Shown in pieces: positions 23,401 through 30,439 of a DNA stretch of 45,756 nucleotides. Under the pieces are notes generated by a model. The model saw nothing but the letters and a program-made list of their open reading frames with translations. It did no database searches and was not told where the DNA came from. The number at the start of each line of letters is the position of its first letter. Position 1 is the first letter of the stretch. Made by a program: the position numbers and the translations under genes. Origin of the DNA: an uncultured Bacteroidia bacterium (GTDB taxonomy: Bacteria > Bacteroidota > Bacteroidia > Bacteroidales > ML635J-15). The DNA is taken from NCBI GenBank assembly GCA_902790405.1, contig CADARW010000002.1, positions 1-45,756 of the forward strand, in the 5' to 3' direction.

Positions 23401-24188
23401 AGCTGGAATCCGCGTGCGGTTACGCTTGCATTGTTTTCGGTTATGTTGCCGTTAAGCCTAGCAGAAGTAATTGTAATGTCGGTTGCGGCAAGTGTTACGA
23501 CAGTTGGGCGTGAATTATGCGTGAAATTTAGTGTAACATACTGGCTTGTATTCTGAGGTTGCTCAACGGCGGCACTAGTAACAACTTCGCCAGCAATGGT
23601 CGAATAGCCTATATATCGCATATTGTCTCCTGTCTGGAATTCATTGGCGGAGGTCAGTTTTGCCGTAATGCTGCCTGAAATACCAGCATACTTTATGCTG
23701 CTTCCGCAACCGCTGCCCATATTTACCATACGTATGGAATAGGAACGGCTTCCTACGGTTGCATTGAGTACGTATGTCTGCGGTGCTGCCGCCGAAATGT
23801 CGAAGGTATGTACACCTGCATCAAGCGAACCGCTATATTCGGCATACTGCTTTCCCGAAGCGTCAAGCAGCTGCATACGCACATTTTCGCGTTGAGATAC
23901 CGAAAGTTCAACGCGAGTTTCGCAGTCGAACGGATTTGGAATGTTCTGTCCAAGCCCCTGAGTGGCGGCAATGTTTAAGTCAGTACCCACAGTACCACCA
24001 AGCACAATTATTGTGTCGGGGTACTCGACTGTTTCAGTCCAGTCGCGTGTAATGTTAGTAACTTTAACACTGTCCAAACGGCAGTAGCTTGTTCCATTAA
24101 GTTGTCCTGTAAAGCGGACAGTGATTTCCTGCGAAAATGCAATTGTTCCTATTGAGAATAATACCAATAGTAAAACTATTTTTCTCAT
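20448..24188 (-). CDS. Giant secreted fibronectin-like repeat protein with C-type-lectin/FISUMP-like C-terminus
   Basis: This 1246-residue protein starts with a signal peptide (MRKIVLLLVLFSIGTIAFSQ). It then has an early FlgD/T9SS-like beta segment (QNIPNPFDCETRVELSVSQR, about residues 75-125) and a second short beta module. Eight tandem repeats of about 97 residues follow (about 225-1005), each with a (L/A)PTVVT start, SDGGAxxTxRGF, TTYYYKAYATN and GEVxxFTT. The last 240 residues (GAIGGVFSTSLTTQVYFSQG onward) match the lectin-like/FISUMP-type domain common in Bacteroidales, ending YWSSTASTAGGSNNYAWYLC ... RYYGHSVRLVRV. Such domains are used as DGR variable proteins, but no reverse transcriptase is in the window. 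The start at 24188 is the ATG; a GTG at 24197 is less likely. Surface binding is inferred. Confidence 0.85.
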   Translation of the reverse strand: MRKIVLLLVLFSIGTIAFSQEITVRFTGQLNGTSYCRLDSVKVTNITRDWTETVEYPDTIIVLGGTVGTDLNIAATQGLGQNIPNPFDCETRVELSVSQRENVRMQLLDASGKQYAEYSGSLDAGVHTFDISAAAPQTYVLNATVGSRSYSIRMVNMGSGCGSSIKYAGISGSITAKLTSANEFQTGDNMRYIGYSTIAGEVVTSAAVEQPQNTSQYVTLNFTHNSRPTVVTLAATDITITSARLNGNITENNASVTARGFQLGVSENDLSVSLPVNTTDATFSMNIPGLDANTTYYFRAYATDEFGTVYGEVMGFTTSSVVAPTVSTLAVTGVTYTTATLAGSITSDGGAAVAECGFRYSTSPMFGSYETVTCSSVSNNFGYSLEGLNTGTTYYVKAYATNEVGTSLGEVQTFTTDSYLAPAVTTLAASGITVTSATINGTVTSDGGAEITERGFVYSTSPLFSTSSTVTSDSETYSFSANIAELTPSTTYYYKAYATNSVGTTYGEILNFTTLAIGNPSVETYAATNVTYTSVVINGAVVSDGGATITGRGFYWGTTADNLSEQVTAGIGTSNFNVSLDGLTDNTTYYYKAYATNSAGTAYGNTLNFTTPEILAPTVETRAATEITRVSAKLNGEITADGGTDVTARGFIYSQYSNFTTYETVNAATTENVFYLNIESLSPVTTYYYKAFATNSRGTAYGQAMQFTTLEFYLPTVVTNDATDVTISSATLNGNITSDGGSTITAKGFQYGTSADNLANTVTLGIGAGAISTTLTDLDDNTTYYYRAYVSNTQGTAYGETKSFTTVEIVAPTVVTMPATDNTRTSLTLNANITSDGGAAVTARGFYWGTAENDLPNYVASEQTTADFSATISDLEVNTVYYYCAAATNIRGTTLGEVLSSRTNPLTAPTVVTNAATNITASLATLNATITDDGGTEITVRGFYWGTSADNLENNAIYDGTANNFSVNLTGLTERTTYYYCAYATNSISTAIGETKQFTSLPQGAIGGVFSTSLTTQVYFSQGNLQYKANTNTWQFAASQYDIVGSANSNISSSYTGWIDLFGWGTGRNPTNTSTNNSSYYIFTDWGNNTISNGGNQGGLWRTLTKDEWSYLLSGRTNAASLVGKATVNGVTGLVFLPDNWTLPSGCSFTSGIGKEFTANTYTTSQWSAMELAGAVFLPAAGDRFYGTSVGSVSSSGAYWSSTASTAGGSNNYAWYLCFHVSNAYMADGGGRYYGHSVRLVRVVQN

Positions 24189-24203
24189 ATAACTCACCCT
24201 TTT

Positions 24204-24223
24204 ATCCGTGTCGGGCGCAACCT
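24204..24223 (-). promoter_or_regulatory. 20-bp leader element, copy 2
   Basis: Read on the minus strand this is AGGTTGCGCCCGACACGGAT, identical to 9809-9828, and lies 15 bp before the ATG of the fibronectin-repeat gene. Both copies are followed closely by A-rich sequence and GGG. Confidence 0.6.
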
Positions 24224-24520
24224 TTAATAACAGGCATTTTTACACTATAAAACACACTTGAGCAATGCCTAACAGCTCAAAATAAGTTCAGACACAAATT
24301 TAAACTATGTCTAACCTACATTAAAATATTTGGTGTTGCATATTTTACCCCGAATTTGTGGCGAATTTTACCACAAGGGAATTTACGATTGACGAAGTAC
24401 GATTGACGATTTTGCCGACAAGATGCAAAAGGATTTATTTTTAGTTGGTCGAGCAAAGCAGAGTCGTGATGTTTTTCAGAAAAAAGTTTGAAAAAGTTAC
24501 GCCATTTCAAAAATAAGTTC
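24224..24520. other. Divergent intergenic region between the repeat protein and the Abi gene
   Basis: The 24189-24592 gap holds the roughly 100-nt leader of the fibronectin-repeat gene (minus strand), whose probable -7 box is at 24295-24302. It also holds two direct copies of TACGATTGACGA (24384-24395 and 24399-24410), and the promoter and RNA-like leader of the Abi gene. In the leader, AGGCATT and AATGCCT can pair on the minus strand. No ORF is credible here. Confidence 0.45.
24295..24302 (-). promoter_or_regulatory. Likely -7 box of the fibronectin-repeat gene
   Basis: The minus strand reads TAAATTTG followed by T. It would give a 5' leader of about 100 nt that includes the shared 20-bp element. 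No convincing -33 is seen. Confidence 0.4.
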
Positions 24521-24528
24521 TATCTTTG
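24521..24528 (+). promoter_or_regulatory. -7 box upstream of the Abi leader RNA
   Basis: TATCTTTG followed by C is a consensus -7 element, placing a transcription start near 24534, just before the hairpin at 24538-24579. Confidence 0.6.
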
Positions 24529-24533
24529 CATCA

Positions 24534-24588
24534 ACAAACTTACCCCGCTTCCCGCAAGAACAGCGCGCTTAGGGTAAGTCTTTTTTTA
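24534..24588 (+). ncRNA. Compact structured leader RNA of the Abi/HEPN gene
   Basis: ACTTACCC (24538-24545) pairs perfectly with GGGTAAGT (24572-24579), and the next bases CGCT (24546-24549) pair with AGCG (24562-24565). The stem is followed by C and seven T residues, so the transcript could end here as an RNA of about 50 nt. The Abi ATG is only 14 bp beyond the stem. Conserved RNAs are known directly upstream of abiF-type genes and are thought to act as RNA partners of the HEPN protein. The fold and position are visible; membership of that RNA family is inferred. Confidence 0.55.
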
Positions 24589-24592
24589 TATT

Positions 24593-25480
24593 ATGGCAAA
24601 TTATACAGATAGACCATTGAATTTTAACGAACAGATTGCTTTACTCAAAAGCAAAGGTCTTATTTTTGCAAATGAGGACAAGGCATTGCATATTTTGCAG
24701 AATGTGAGCTATTTTCGGATGAAAAGTTACCTGATGCCGCTTATGGAAGATAAAATCAACCACACATTTAAAGAAGGTGCAACTTTTGAACAGGCATTTG
24801 AATTATATAAATTCGATGATTGTCTGCGGAAATTAGTCATGGCGGAATTGGAAAAGATTGAAATTTCAGTACGTACCCAAATGGCATATAAATTGGCCGA
24901 TGAAATTGGAATTTACTGGTTTTCGGACAACAACAATTTTATTGACCAACCAAAGCACGCTATTGTAATGACTAATCTTAAGTCTGAATTTGCTCGTAGC
25001 GATGATGAACAAATATTGCGTTTTAAGGAGATGTATTCAGATCCTTTTCCTCCAGCATGGATGACATTAGAGATTTCGTCTTTTGGCACACTGTCAATGC
25101 TATATAAATTGCTGAAACCTTCTAATGTAAAGCGAAGTGTTGCTAATTTTTACGGTATTAGCGATAAAGTCTTTGAATCGTGGCTACATAGTATAGTTTA
25201 TGTTAGGAATATTTGCGCCCATCATAGTAGATTGTGGAACAAATCCCTGCGTATTAAACCATTATATCCCCGAAAAACAGAATATGCATTTCTTTCCCCT
25301 TCTGTTCGCCACGACCGTGCGTATTATGTTCTGTCTATAATTCAATATCTTCTTAAAATAGTCAATCCTAAAACAACATTCCCCGTTAAATTAAAGAACC
25401 TACTTAACGATTTTCCGAGTGTTGATATTGCTGCAATGGGATTTTCCAATGATTGGTTTAAGGAAGAACTTTGGAGATAA
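24593..25480 (+). CDS. Abi family (AbiD/AbiF-like) HEPN protein
   Basis: The 295-residue protein belongs to the Abi_2 family of abortive-infection proteins, related to HEPN RNases. The start YTDRPLNFNEQIALLKSKGL is the family signature. SYFRMKSYLMPL and YKFDDCLRKLVMAELEKIEI follow, and near residue 205 comes the HEPN Rx4-6H motif in YVRNICAHHSRLWNKSLRIK. Family members are phage-defence or toxin-antitoxin effectors that act on RNA. The upstream hairpin RNA (24534-24588) is in the position where abiF-associated RNAs are found. The gene is lower in GC than the housekeeping genes around it. Confidence 0.92.
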   Translation: MANYTDRPLNFNEQIALLKSKGLIFANEDKALHILQNVSYFRMKSYLMPLMEDKINHTFKEGATFEQAFELYKFDDCLRKLVMAELEKIEISVRTQMAYKLADEIGIYWFSDNNNFIDQPKHAIVMTNLKSEFARSDDEQILRFKEMYSDPFPPAWMTLEISSFGTLSMLYKLLKPSNVKRSVANFYGISDKVFESWLHSIVYVRNICAHHSRLWNKSLRIKPLYPRKTEYAFLSPSVRHDRAYYVLSIIQYLLKIVNPKTTFPVKLKNLLNDFPSVDIAAMGFSNDWFKEELWR

Positions 25481-25530
25481 ATATATCTTTCCTTTCAATT
25501 TATAACAGTAACAAATACGCAATAAAACCT

Positions 25531-25644
25531 ATGAAAAAATCACAAAAAGCAAACAAATGCTCAGATATACCAGCCAATTGCAGAGCATTCGAAGATTTTG
25601 CTGTTGCTTTGAAAAATGCAGTAAAGCAGCACTATAAAAAATAG
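25531..25644 (+). CDS. Possible 37-residue peptide
   Basis: ATG at 25531 begins a 37-codon frame ending at TAG 25642-25644. It encodes a basic peptide with two cysteines (KCSDIPANC) and an amphipathic helix (RAFEDFAVALKNAVKQHYKK). It follows the Abi gene by 50 bp in the same direction. Its composition looks protein-like, but no family is recognised. Confidence 0.4.
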   Translation: MKKSQKANKCSDIPANCRAFEDFAVALKNAVKQHYKK

Positions 25645-25677
25645 GGAAGTAATCGCAATATCAAATTTGCATTAGAT

Positions 25678-25917
25678 TTATTTTGTTCTGCTTTCGGTTT
25701 GCTCAAAAATTGTCAATTTCTCCGAGCATTCCCTCAAGAAATCATGTCCAAGCAGTTCAGAGATTTTTATCAGCAAGGCAAGGTCTATGCTCGGCTTTTT
25801 CAGCATCTTGTAGGTATTGCTACGGTCGGAATGTATGGCTGCAGCAAACCAGGTGACCGTCCGTCCCTGTCGTTTCAATTCCTGCCTTATCATATTTCCG
25901 ATGTGAATTTCTTCCAT
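25678..25917 (-). CDS. XRE-family helix-turn-helix regulator
   Basis: The 79-residue protein starts MEEIHIGNMIRQELKRQGRT and contains a lambda-repressor-type helix-turn-helix (VTWFAAAIHSDRSNTYKMLK, about residues 21-40), then a short helical tail. Such small regulators are common in Bacteroidales accessory regions. The start at 25917 is the family start; an upstream frame to 25935 adds only six residues. Just upstream lies a large inverted-repeat structure (25944-26058), and ATGTCGCGAG at 25923-25932, next to the start codon, is complementary to part of it. Autoregulation through these repeats is likely but inferred. Confidence 0.85.
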   Translation of the reverse strand: MEEIHIGNMIRQELKRQGRTVTWFAAAIHSDRSNTYKMLKKPSIDLALLIKISELLGHDFLRECSEKLTIFEQTESRTK

Positions 25918-25943
25918 AAAAAATGTCGCGAGCAAATTTTATC

Positions 25944-26058
25944 TTCTTGGAAGGCCTGGAATACCTTAGGAAATCAATAAAAAAACTCGCGACATAAAGT
26001 CACGAGCGTTTTCACTTACATTGATTTCCTTTTTCAAAGTTTCCAGCTTTACCAAGAA
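25944..26058 (-). other. 115-nt nested inverted-repeat structure in the XRE leader
   Basis: Four sets of arms pair in register: TTCTTGG (25944-25950) with CCAAGAA (26052-26058), CTGGAA (25956-25961) with TTCCAG (26041-26046), AGGAAATCAAT (25968-25978) with ATTGATTTCCT (26020-26030), and CTCGCGAC (25986-25993) with GTCACGAG (25999-26006). Read toward the XRE gene, the central stem is followed by seven T residues, like an intrinsic terminator. ATGTCGCGAG (25923-25932) can instead pair with CTCGCGACAT (25986-25995). It could be an attenuator, a small RNA or a palindromic mobile element. Confidence 0.5.
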
Positions 26059-26217
26059 AAATAGTCAGTTAAACGCTATCTTGCTGTATGTTAAATGTTA
26101 TGTTCTTCTTCCTGTTTTGTAAAATTTATGGTTAACGGGACAAAAGTAAGGAAAAATATAGAATGTATGCTGGTGAGAGAACAAAAAATTTATTTTAAAT
26201 TATTCCGCTATAAGTTT

Positions 26218-26225
26218 TATTTTTG
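26218..26225 (+). promoter_or_regulatory. -7 box for the PLD-like gene
   Basis: TATTTTTG followed by C lies 15 bp before the ATG at 26241. It overlaps an in-frame TTG at 26223, which is therefore unlikely to be the start. Confidence 0.5.
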
Positions 26226-26240
26226 CGGAAAAATATTGAT

Positions 26241-26975
26241 ATGGAATTTGATTCTGGTTATTGTTCTGATAAAGAATTATCTTTTCTATTGGAAGAATTG
26301 ATCCAAGGAACAAGAAATTGGCTTATAATAGTAAGTCCATTTGTTCGAATTTCAGGAAGAATAAAAGGATATTTAGAGAAATTAATATCAAGAAAGGTTA
26401 AGATTATTTTAGTTTACAAAACTAATAGCGACAAACTTGTAAACATAAAAGAAGAGGATTATCAATGGTTGATTGAAAATAAGGTTCAAGTCAAAAGTTC
26501 TAGAAATTTACATGCAAAATGCTATATAAATGAAAAATGTGCACTTGTAACATCAATGAATTTAGTTGATTATTCATTGTCAAATAATTTTGAAATGGGT
26601 GTTGCATATTCTGCAAAATCAGATTATGATACCTATATGTACATTTTGAAAGATGTTTTACAAATTAATTGTGATGGGACAAAGATAGATTTTAATTATT
26701 ATAAAAATAGTTCAGATAGAGGATTTTGCATAAGAACAGGCATTGAAATTCCTTTCAATATAGATAAACCAATGTGTGACGAAGCATGGGAAGAATGGTG
26801 TAAAATTGGAGATCCAGATACGCCGGAGAAATATTGTCATTATACAGGTGAAGAATCTAATGGAGAAACCAGTGTAAGGTTTCCAATAAAATATGAAAAT
26901 TTTCAAGAGGCATGTAGTGAATATCATATTAGTGGTTTTCGAGACAAAAGCATGTGGAAAAAAAAGAATAAGTAA
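26241..26975 (+). CDS. Phospholipase D-like (HKD) domain protein
   Basis: The 244-residue protein has one PLD-type catalytic motif, LHAKCYINEKCALVTSMNL (about residues 90-108), where H and K are followed by TSMN. An N-terminal strand-helix unit (NWLIIVSPFVRISGRIKGYL) is typical of PLD-like nucleases. Single-motif members act as dimers and include DNases and restriction-type nucleases. The C-terminal 90 residues are Trp- and Cys-containing (CDEAWEEWCKIGDPDTPEKY) and unrecognised. The gene is very AT-rich, lies among the Abi and XRE genes, and ends 41 bp before pheS. A nuclease role in defence is plausible but not shown. Confidence 0.75.
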   Translation: MEFDSGYCSDKELSFLLEELIQGTRNWLIIVSPFVRISGRIKGYLEKLISRKVKIILVYKTNSDKLVNIKEEDYQWLIENKVQVKSSRNLHAKCYINEKCALVTSMNLVDYSLSNNFEMGVAYSAKSDYDTYMYILKDVLQINCDGTKIDFNYYKNSSDRGFCIRTGIEIPFNIDKPMCDEAWEEWCKIGDPDTPEKYCHYTGEESNGETSVRFPIKYENFQEACSEYHISGFRDKSMWKKKNK

Positions 26976-26992
26976 AATTAGTTTGAATAGAT

Positions 26993-27000
26993 TATTTTTG
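26993..27000 (+). promoter_or_regulatory. -7 box for pheS
   Basis: TATTTTTG followed by C lies 16 bp before the pheS ATG, inside the 41-bp gap after the PLD-like gene. Confidence 0.5.
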
Positions 27001-27016
27001 CAAAAATTTTACATCG

Positions 27017-28036
27017 ATGTTAGACCGAATAAGAAAAATAAGCGAAGAGGTTGCAAATTTCGCACCCAAGGCATTAAGCGAAGTTGAAGATTTCAGATTA
27101 AAATACTTGTCGAAGAAGGGTTTGATACCCGCATTGTTCGACGATTTCAGGAATGTTCCCGCCGAACAGAAAAAGGAAGTGGGCCAGCGCATAAACGAAC
27201 TCAAGCAGACGGCTCTCGCCAAGTTGGAAGAACTGAAGGCTTCGTTGCAGGTAAGCAACGACGGCAAGGTGGAACTCGACCTAAGCCGTCCGGGCGACCC
27301 GCTGAACCTCGGCGCACGCCATCCGCTGTCAATCGTAAGAAACGAAATAGTGAACATTTTCACAAAAATAGGCTTCAGCGTTAACGAAAGCCAGGAAATC
27401 GAGGACGATGCCCACTGCTTCGAGAAGATGAACTTCCCTCCCGACCATCCAGCACGCGACATGCAGGACACTTTCTTCATCTCGTCGGATATGAATGTGC
27501 TGCTCCGCACCCACACTTCGTCGGGACAGTCGCGCGAAATGGAAACAATGACTCCGCCAATCCGCAGCCTTTCGCCGGGACGAGTTTTCCGCAACGAGGC
27601 TATTTCGGCACGCGCTCACTGTCAGTTCCATCAGATTGAAGGTCTGTATGTTGACAAGAATGTCTCCTTCGCCGACCTCAAGCAGACCCTCGACTACTTT
27701 GCAAAGGAATTCTTCGGCGAGAAGTCGCAGATTCGTATGCGTCCGTCGTATTTCCCGTTCACCGAGCCGTCGGCCGAAGTCGATGTAAGCTGTTCGCTTT
27801 GCGGCGGTAAGGGCTGCAATGTGTGCAAGGGTAGCGGCTGGCTCGAAATTCTCGGCTGCGGTATGGTTCACCCCAATGTCTTCAAAGCTGCTGGCATCGA
27901 CCCGAAGGTTTATTCAGGTTTTGCTTTCGGTATGGGCATCGAGCGTATCGCCATGTTGCGCTTCGGCGTCAAGGACCTGCGCTTGTTCTTCGAGAACGAT
28001 ATAAGGTTCTTGGAGCAGTTCGTAGCGGCTTATTAA
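27017..28036 (+). CDS. pheS: Phenylalanine--tRNA ligase alpha subunit
   Basis: PheS is the catalytic alpha subunit of the alpha2-beta2 enzyme that charges tRNA-Phe. The 339-residue protein has the N-terminal coiled coil (about residues 1-90), DLSRPGDPLNLGARHPLSIV, the motif 2 region SPGRVFRNEAISARAHCQFH, and motif 3 GFAFGMGIERIAMLRFGVKD near the end. A Cys-rich insertion CSLCGGKGCNVCKGSG (about residues 258-273) is usual in many bacterial PheS proteins. pheT is not adjacent in this window. Codon use is clearly more GC-rich than in the PLD-like gene before it, marking the end of the accessory islet. Confidence 0.96.
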   Translation: MLDRIRKISEEVANFAPKALSEVEDFRLKYLSKKGLIPALFDDFRNVPAEQKKEVGQRINELKQTALAKLEELKASLQVSNDGKVELDLSRPGDPLNLGARHPLSIVRNEIVNIFTKIGFSVNESQEIEDDAHCFEKMNFPPDHPARDMQDTFFISSDMNVLLRTHTSSGQSREMETMTPPIRSLSPGRVFRNEAISARAHCQFHQIEGLYVDKNVSFADLKQTLDYFAKEFFGEKSQIRMRPSYFPFTEPSAEVDVSCSLCGGKGCNVCKGSGWLEILGCGMVHPNVFKAAGIDPKVYSGFAFGMGIERIAMLRFGVKDLRLFFENDIRFLEQFVAAY

Positions 28037-28106
28037 AGTCTAACGGGCTTGCAGGCTAACTTGTTTCTAGCTAACGGTAAGATGCAAAAATGTATGAATG
28101 ATAATC

Positions 28107-28136
28107 TGTAGCGGCGCAATGCATTGCGCCGCTACA
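28107..28136. repeat. 30-bp perfect palindrome, GTAGCG family
   Basis: The left arm TGTAGCGGCGCAATG (28107-28121) is the exact reverse complement of the right arm. It is a close relative of the palindrome at 14511-14538. It lies between pheS and the hydrolase gene and has no T-run. Confidence 0.7.
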
Positions 28137-28159
28137 AAATTGATATAAAATATTTTAAA

Positions 28160-28213
28160 ACAATCATAAACATAGAAACCAAGAAACGCCGAAGACATTA
28201 AAACTTAGAAACC
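28160..28213. repeat. Degenerate GAAACC / GCCGAAG repeat before the hydrolase gene
   Basis: The 50 bp before the hydrolase ATG consist of short imperfect units such as TAGAAACCAAGAAACGCCG and TTAGAAACCATGAAACC. The same kind of unit fills the asnB-DUF4476 gap at 32317-32567. It looks like decayed simple-sequence DNA. Confidence 0.4.
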
Positions 28214-28978
28214 ATGAAACCTTATCCCATTTTCATTCTCCACGGTCTCTTCGACTGCTCCCTCTCCTGGAAACCCATCGCCGACCAGCTTTCCGACAGG
28301 TTCGACGTTCATCTCCTTCCCCTCCGCAACCACCGCGATGCAAAGCGTTATCCATCAATGTCGTTCGAAGAAATGGCGGATGATATAAAGCAATATGCCG
28401 ACGAAAACGGAATCGAAAAATTCAGTCTTGTGGGACATTCGCTGGGTGGAAAGACAGCAATGAACTTTGCACTAAGATATCCGCAGATGCTCGAAAAATT
28501 GGTAGTCGTTGATATATCGCCCTGCCGCGGGAGTTCGCTTGTTGAGTACAATTCACTAGTAACCAGTCTGTTGAATCAGGTCATGGCATTGAAAAATCTT
28601 CCGCTTGACGATTTTCATTCGCTAGCCGACTTTGCCAACGGAATCTCCACTTTTGACGACGATACGAAACGTGCTATTATAGGAAACATAAATTTCGACG
28701 GCAAGACTTTCTCGTGGCACCTCGACATCGATGCTATTTTCAACAATTTCGATAAACTTACCGGTGGTTTCGATGTTGACGATTTTATTGATAAAAAGAT
28801 AGAAGTACCTACCTTGTTTATCAGAGCGTTAGATTCAGAATTTCTTCCTTCAGCCGACTACAAGGCAGCAAAATATATCTTTCCAAATAGCCAAATAGTG
28901 GAAATCGCCGACTGCACACATAGGATTCATCTTGAGAAGCCTGCGGTGCTGGCTGCAGAAATTGAAAAGTTTTTGTAG
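28214..28978 (+). CDS. Alpha/beta-hydrolase (YbfF-like esterase)
   Basis: The 254-residue protein has an alpha/beta-hydrolase fold: ILHGLFDCSLSWKPIADQL (oxyanion-hole region, residues 8-26), the nucleophile elbow LVGHSLGGKTAMNFAL (Ser near residue 78), a downstream acidic region near ALDSEF and a late histidine in DCTHRIHLEKP. The layout is closest to the YbfF and small acyl-esterase group. The natural substrate is unknown. It is followed by fumC at 53 bp in the same direction, which may be coincidental. Confidence 0.85.
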   Translation: MKPYPIFILHGLFDCSLSWKPIADQLSDRFDVHLLPLRNHRDAKRYPSMSFEEMADDIKQYADENGIEKFSLVGHSLGGKTAMNFALRYPQMLEKLVVVDISPCRGSSLVEYNSLVTSLLNQVMALKNLPLDDFHSLADFANGISTFDDDTKRAIIGNINFDGKTFSWHLDIDAIFNNFDKLTGGFDVDDFIDKKIEVPTLFIRALDSEFLPSADYKAAKYIFPNSQIVEIADCTHRIHLEKPAVLAAEIEKFL

Positions 28979-29031
28979 GAGCTATGCTCTTTTTATTTTA
29001 TTTTCGCAATCGTTAAAAATTTGTTGTAACA

Positions 29032-30411
29032 ATGGAATATCGCGAAGAAAAAGATACCATGGGAATCGTTAAGGTTCCTGCCGAAAAGTACTGGGGCGCA
29101 CAGACTCAGCGCTCGTTTCAGAATTTCAAGATTGGTGGACAAATGCCGATAGAAATAATCCGTGCTTTTGCCATATTGAAAAAATCTACAGCACGTGCAA
29201 ACGAACAGTTAGGCAAACTTTCGTCAGAAAAAGCTAATCTCATAGCGCAGGTGTGCGACGAAATTTCGAAAGGCGAGCTCGACGACCAGTTCCCGTTGGT
29301 AGTGTGGCAGACAGGTTCGGGAACGCAGACCAATATGAATGTAAACGAGGTTATCGCCAACCGCGCACATGTCATCTCGGGCGGAAATCTTACTGATGCC
29401 AAGAAGATTATGCATCCCAACGACGACGTAAACAAAAGCCAGTCGTCCAACGACACTTTCCCGACTGCAATGCACATTGCAGCTTTGACAGCTATGCAGA
29501 AAAAGACAATTCCAGCTATCGAAAAGCTCCGCAATTGCCTAGATGCCAAGGCTCACGAATTCTACTACACCATCAAGACTGGGCGTACACATTTTATGGA
29601 CGCCACACCAATAAGTTTCGGTCAGGAGTTTTCGGGTTATGTATCGCAGCTCGACCATGGACTGAAGGTTTTGAAACACAGTCTTTTGCATTTGTCGGAA
29701 CTTGCAATTGGCGGTACTGCCGTCGGCACAGGGCTAAATGCTCCCAAAGGTTTCGATTCGGCTGTGTGCAAGCAAATTTCTGCCGAAACGGGATTGCAGT
29801 TTGTTCCTGCTCCCAATAAATTTGAGTCGCTTGCTTCGCACGATGCAATAGTAGAGACTCATGCCGCACTTAAGCAGTTGGCTGTAAGCCTTGCAAAAAT
29901 CGCTGGCGATTTGCGCTATATGGCAAGTGGTCCTCGTTGCGGTTTTGCCGAAATCCTTATTCCCGAAAACGAACCAGGTTCGTCAATCATGCCTGGCAAG
30001 GTAAATCCTACACAGATTGAAGCAATGACAATGGTTTGTGCACAGGTTATCGGCAACGATACTGCAATAACTATTGGCGGAATGAACGGACATTTCGAAC
30101 TGAACGTTTACAAGCCGATGATAATAAAGAATTTCCTCGAATCGGCCAATCTGCTTGCCGAGGCTTGCATATCGTTTACCGACAACTGCGTATCGGGAAT
30201 ACGCATAAACGAGGAAAAAGTTGCCAAATATATGGAAATGTCGCTGATGCTTGTAACTGCACTGAACGAAAGGATAGGTTACGAGAAGGCTGCCATAATA
30301 GCAAAAACTGCCCATAAGGAGAATATTTCGCTTCGCGAAGCAGCAATAAAAACAGGCTTTATATCGGCAGAAGAGTTCGATATAGCTGTAGATCCGCGTA
30401 AGATGATATAA
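29032..30411 (+). CDS. fumC: Fumarate hydratase class II
   Basis: This enzyme interconverts fumarate and L-malate without a metal cluster. The 459-residue protein shows the class II features [78 protein letters not shown] and the family signature [20 protein letters not shown] with its active-site Ser. In Bacteroidales it would work in the reductive branch toward succinate. A TATTTTCG sequence upstream is a weak -7 candidate. The gene ends 51 bp before asnB, and both are on the same strand. Confidence 0.96.
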   Translation: MEYREEKDTMGIVKVPAEKYWGAQTQRSFQNFKIGGQMPIEIIRAFAILKKSTARANEQLGKLSSEKANLIAQVCDEISKGELDDQFPLVVWQTGSGTQTNMNVNEVIANRAHVISGGNLTDAKKIMHPNDDVNKSQSSNDTFPTAMHIAALTAMQKKTIPAIEKLRNCLDAKAHEFYYTIKTGRTHFMDATPISFGQEFSGYVSQLDHGLKVLKHSLLHLSELAIGGTAVGTGLNAPKGFDSAVCKQISAETGLQFVPAPNKFESLASHDAIVETHAALKQLAVSLAKIAGDLRYMASGPRCGFAEILIPENEPGSSIMPGKVNPTQIEAMTMVCAQVIGNDTAITIGGMNGHFELNVYKPMIIKNFLESANLLAEACISFTDNCVSGIRINEEKVAKYMEMSLMLVTALNERIGYEKAAIIAKTAHKENISLREAAIKTGFISAEEFDIAVDPRKMI

Positions 30412-30439
30412 ATCATTTTTTCGTTTGGCTAATAAGTAA

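Noticed and set aside
24384-24410. Two copies of TACGATTGACGA considered as a CRISPR or operator
   Set aside because: Only two short copies with almost no spacer; this is common simple-repeat DNA in the phylum and no cas genes are present.
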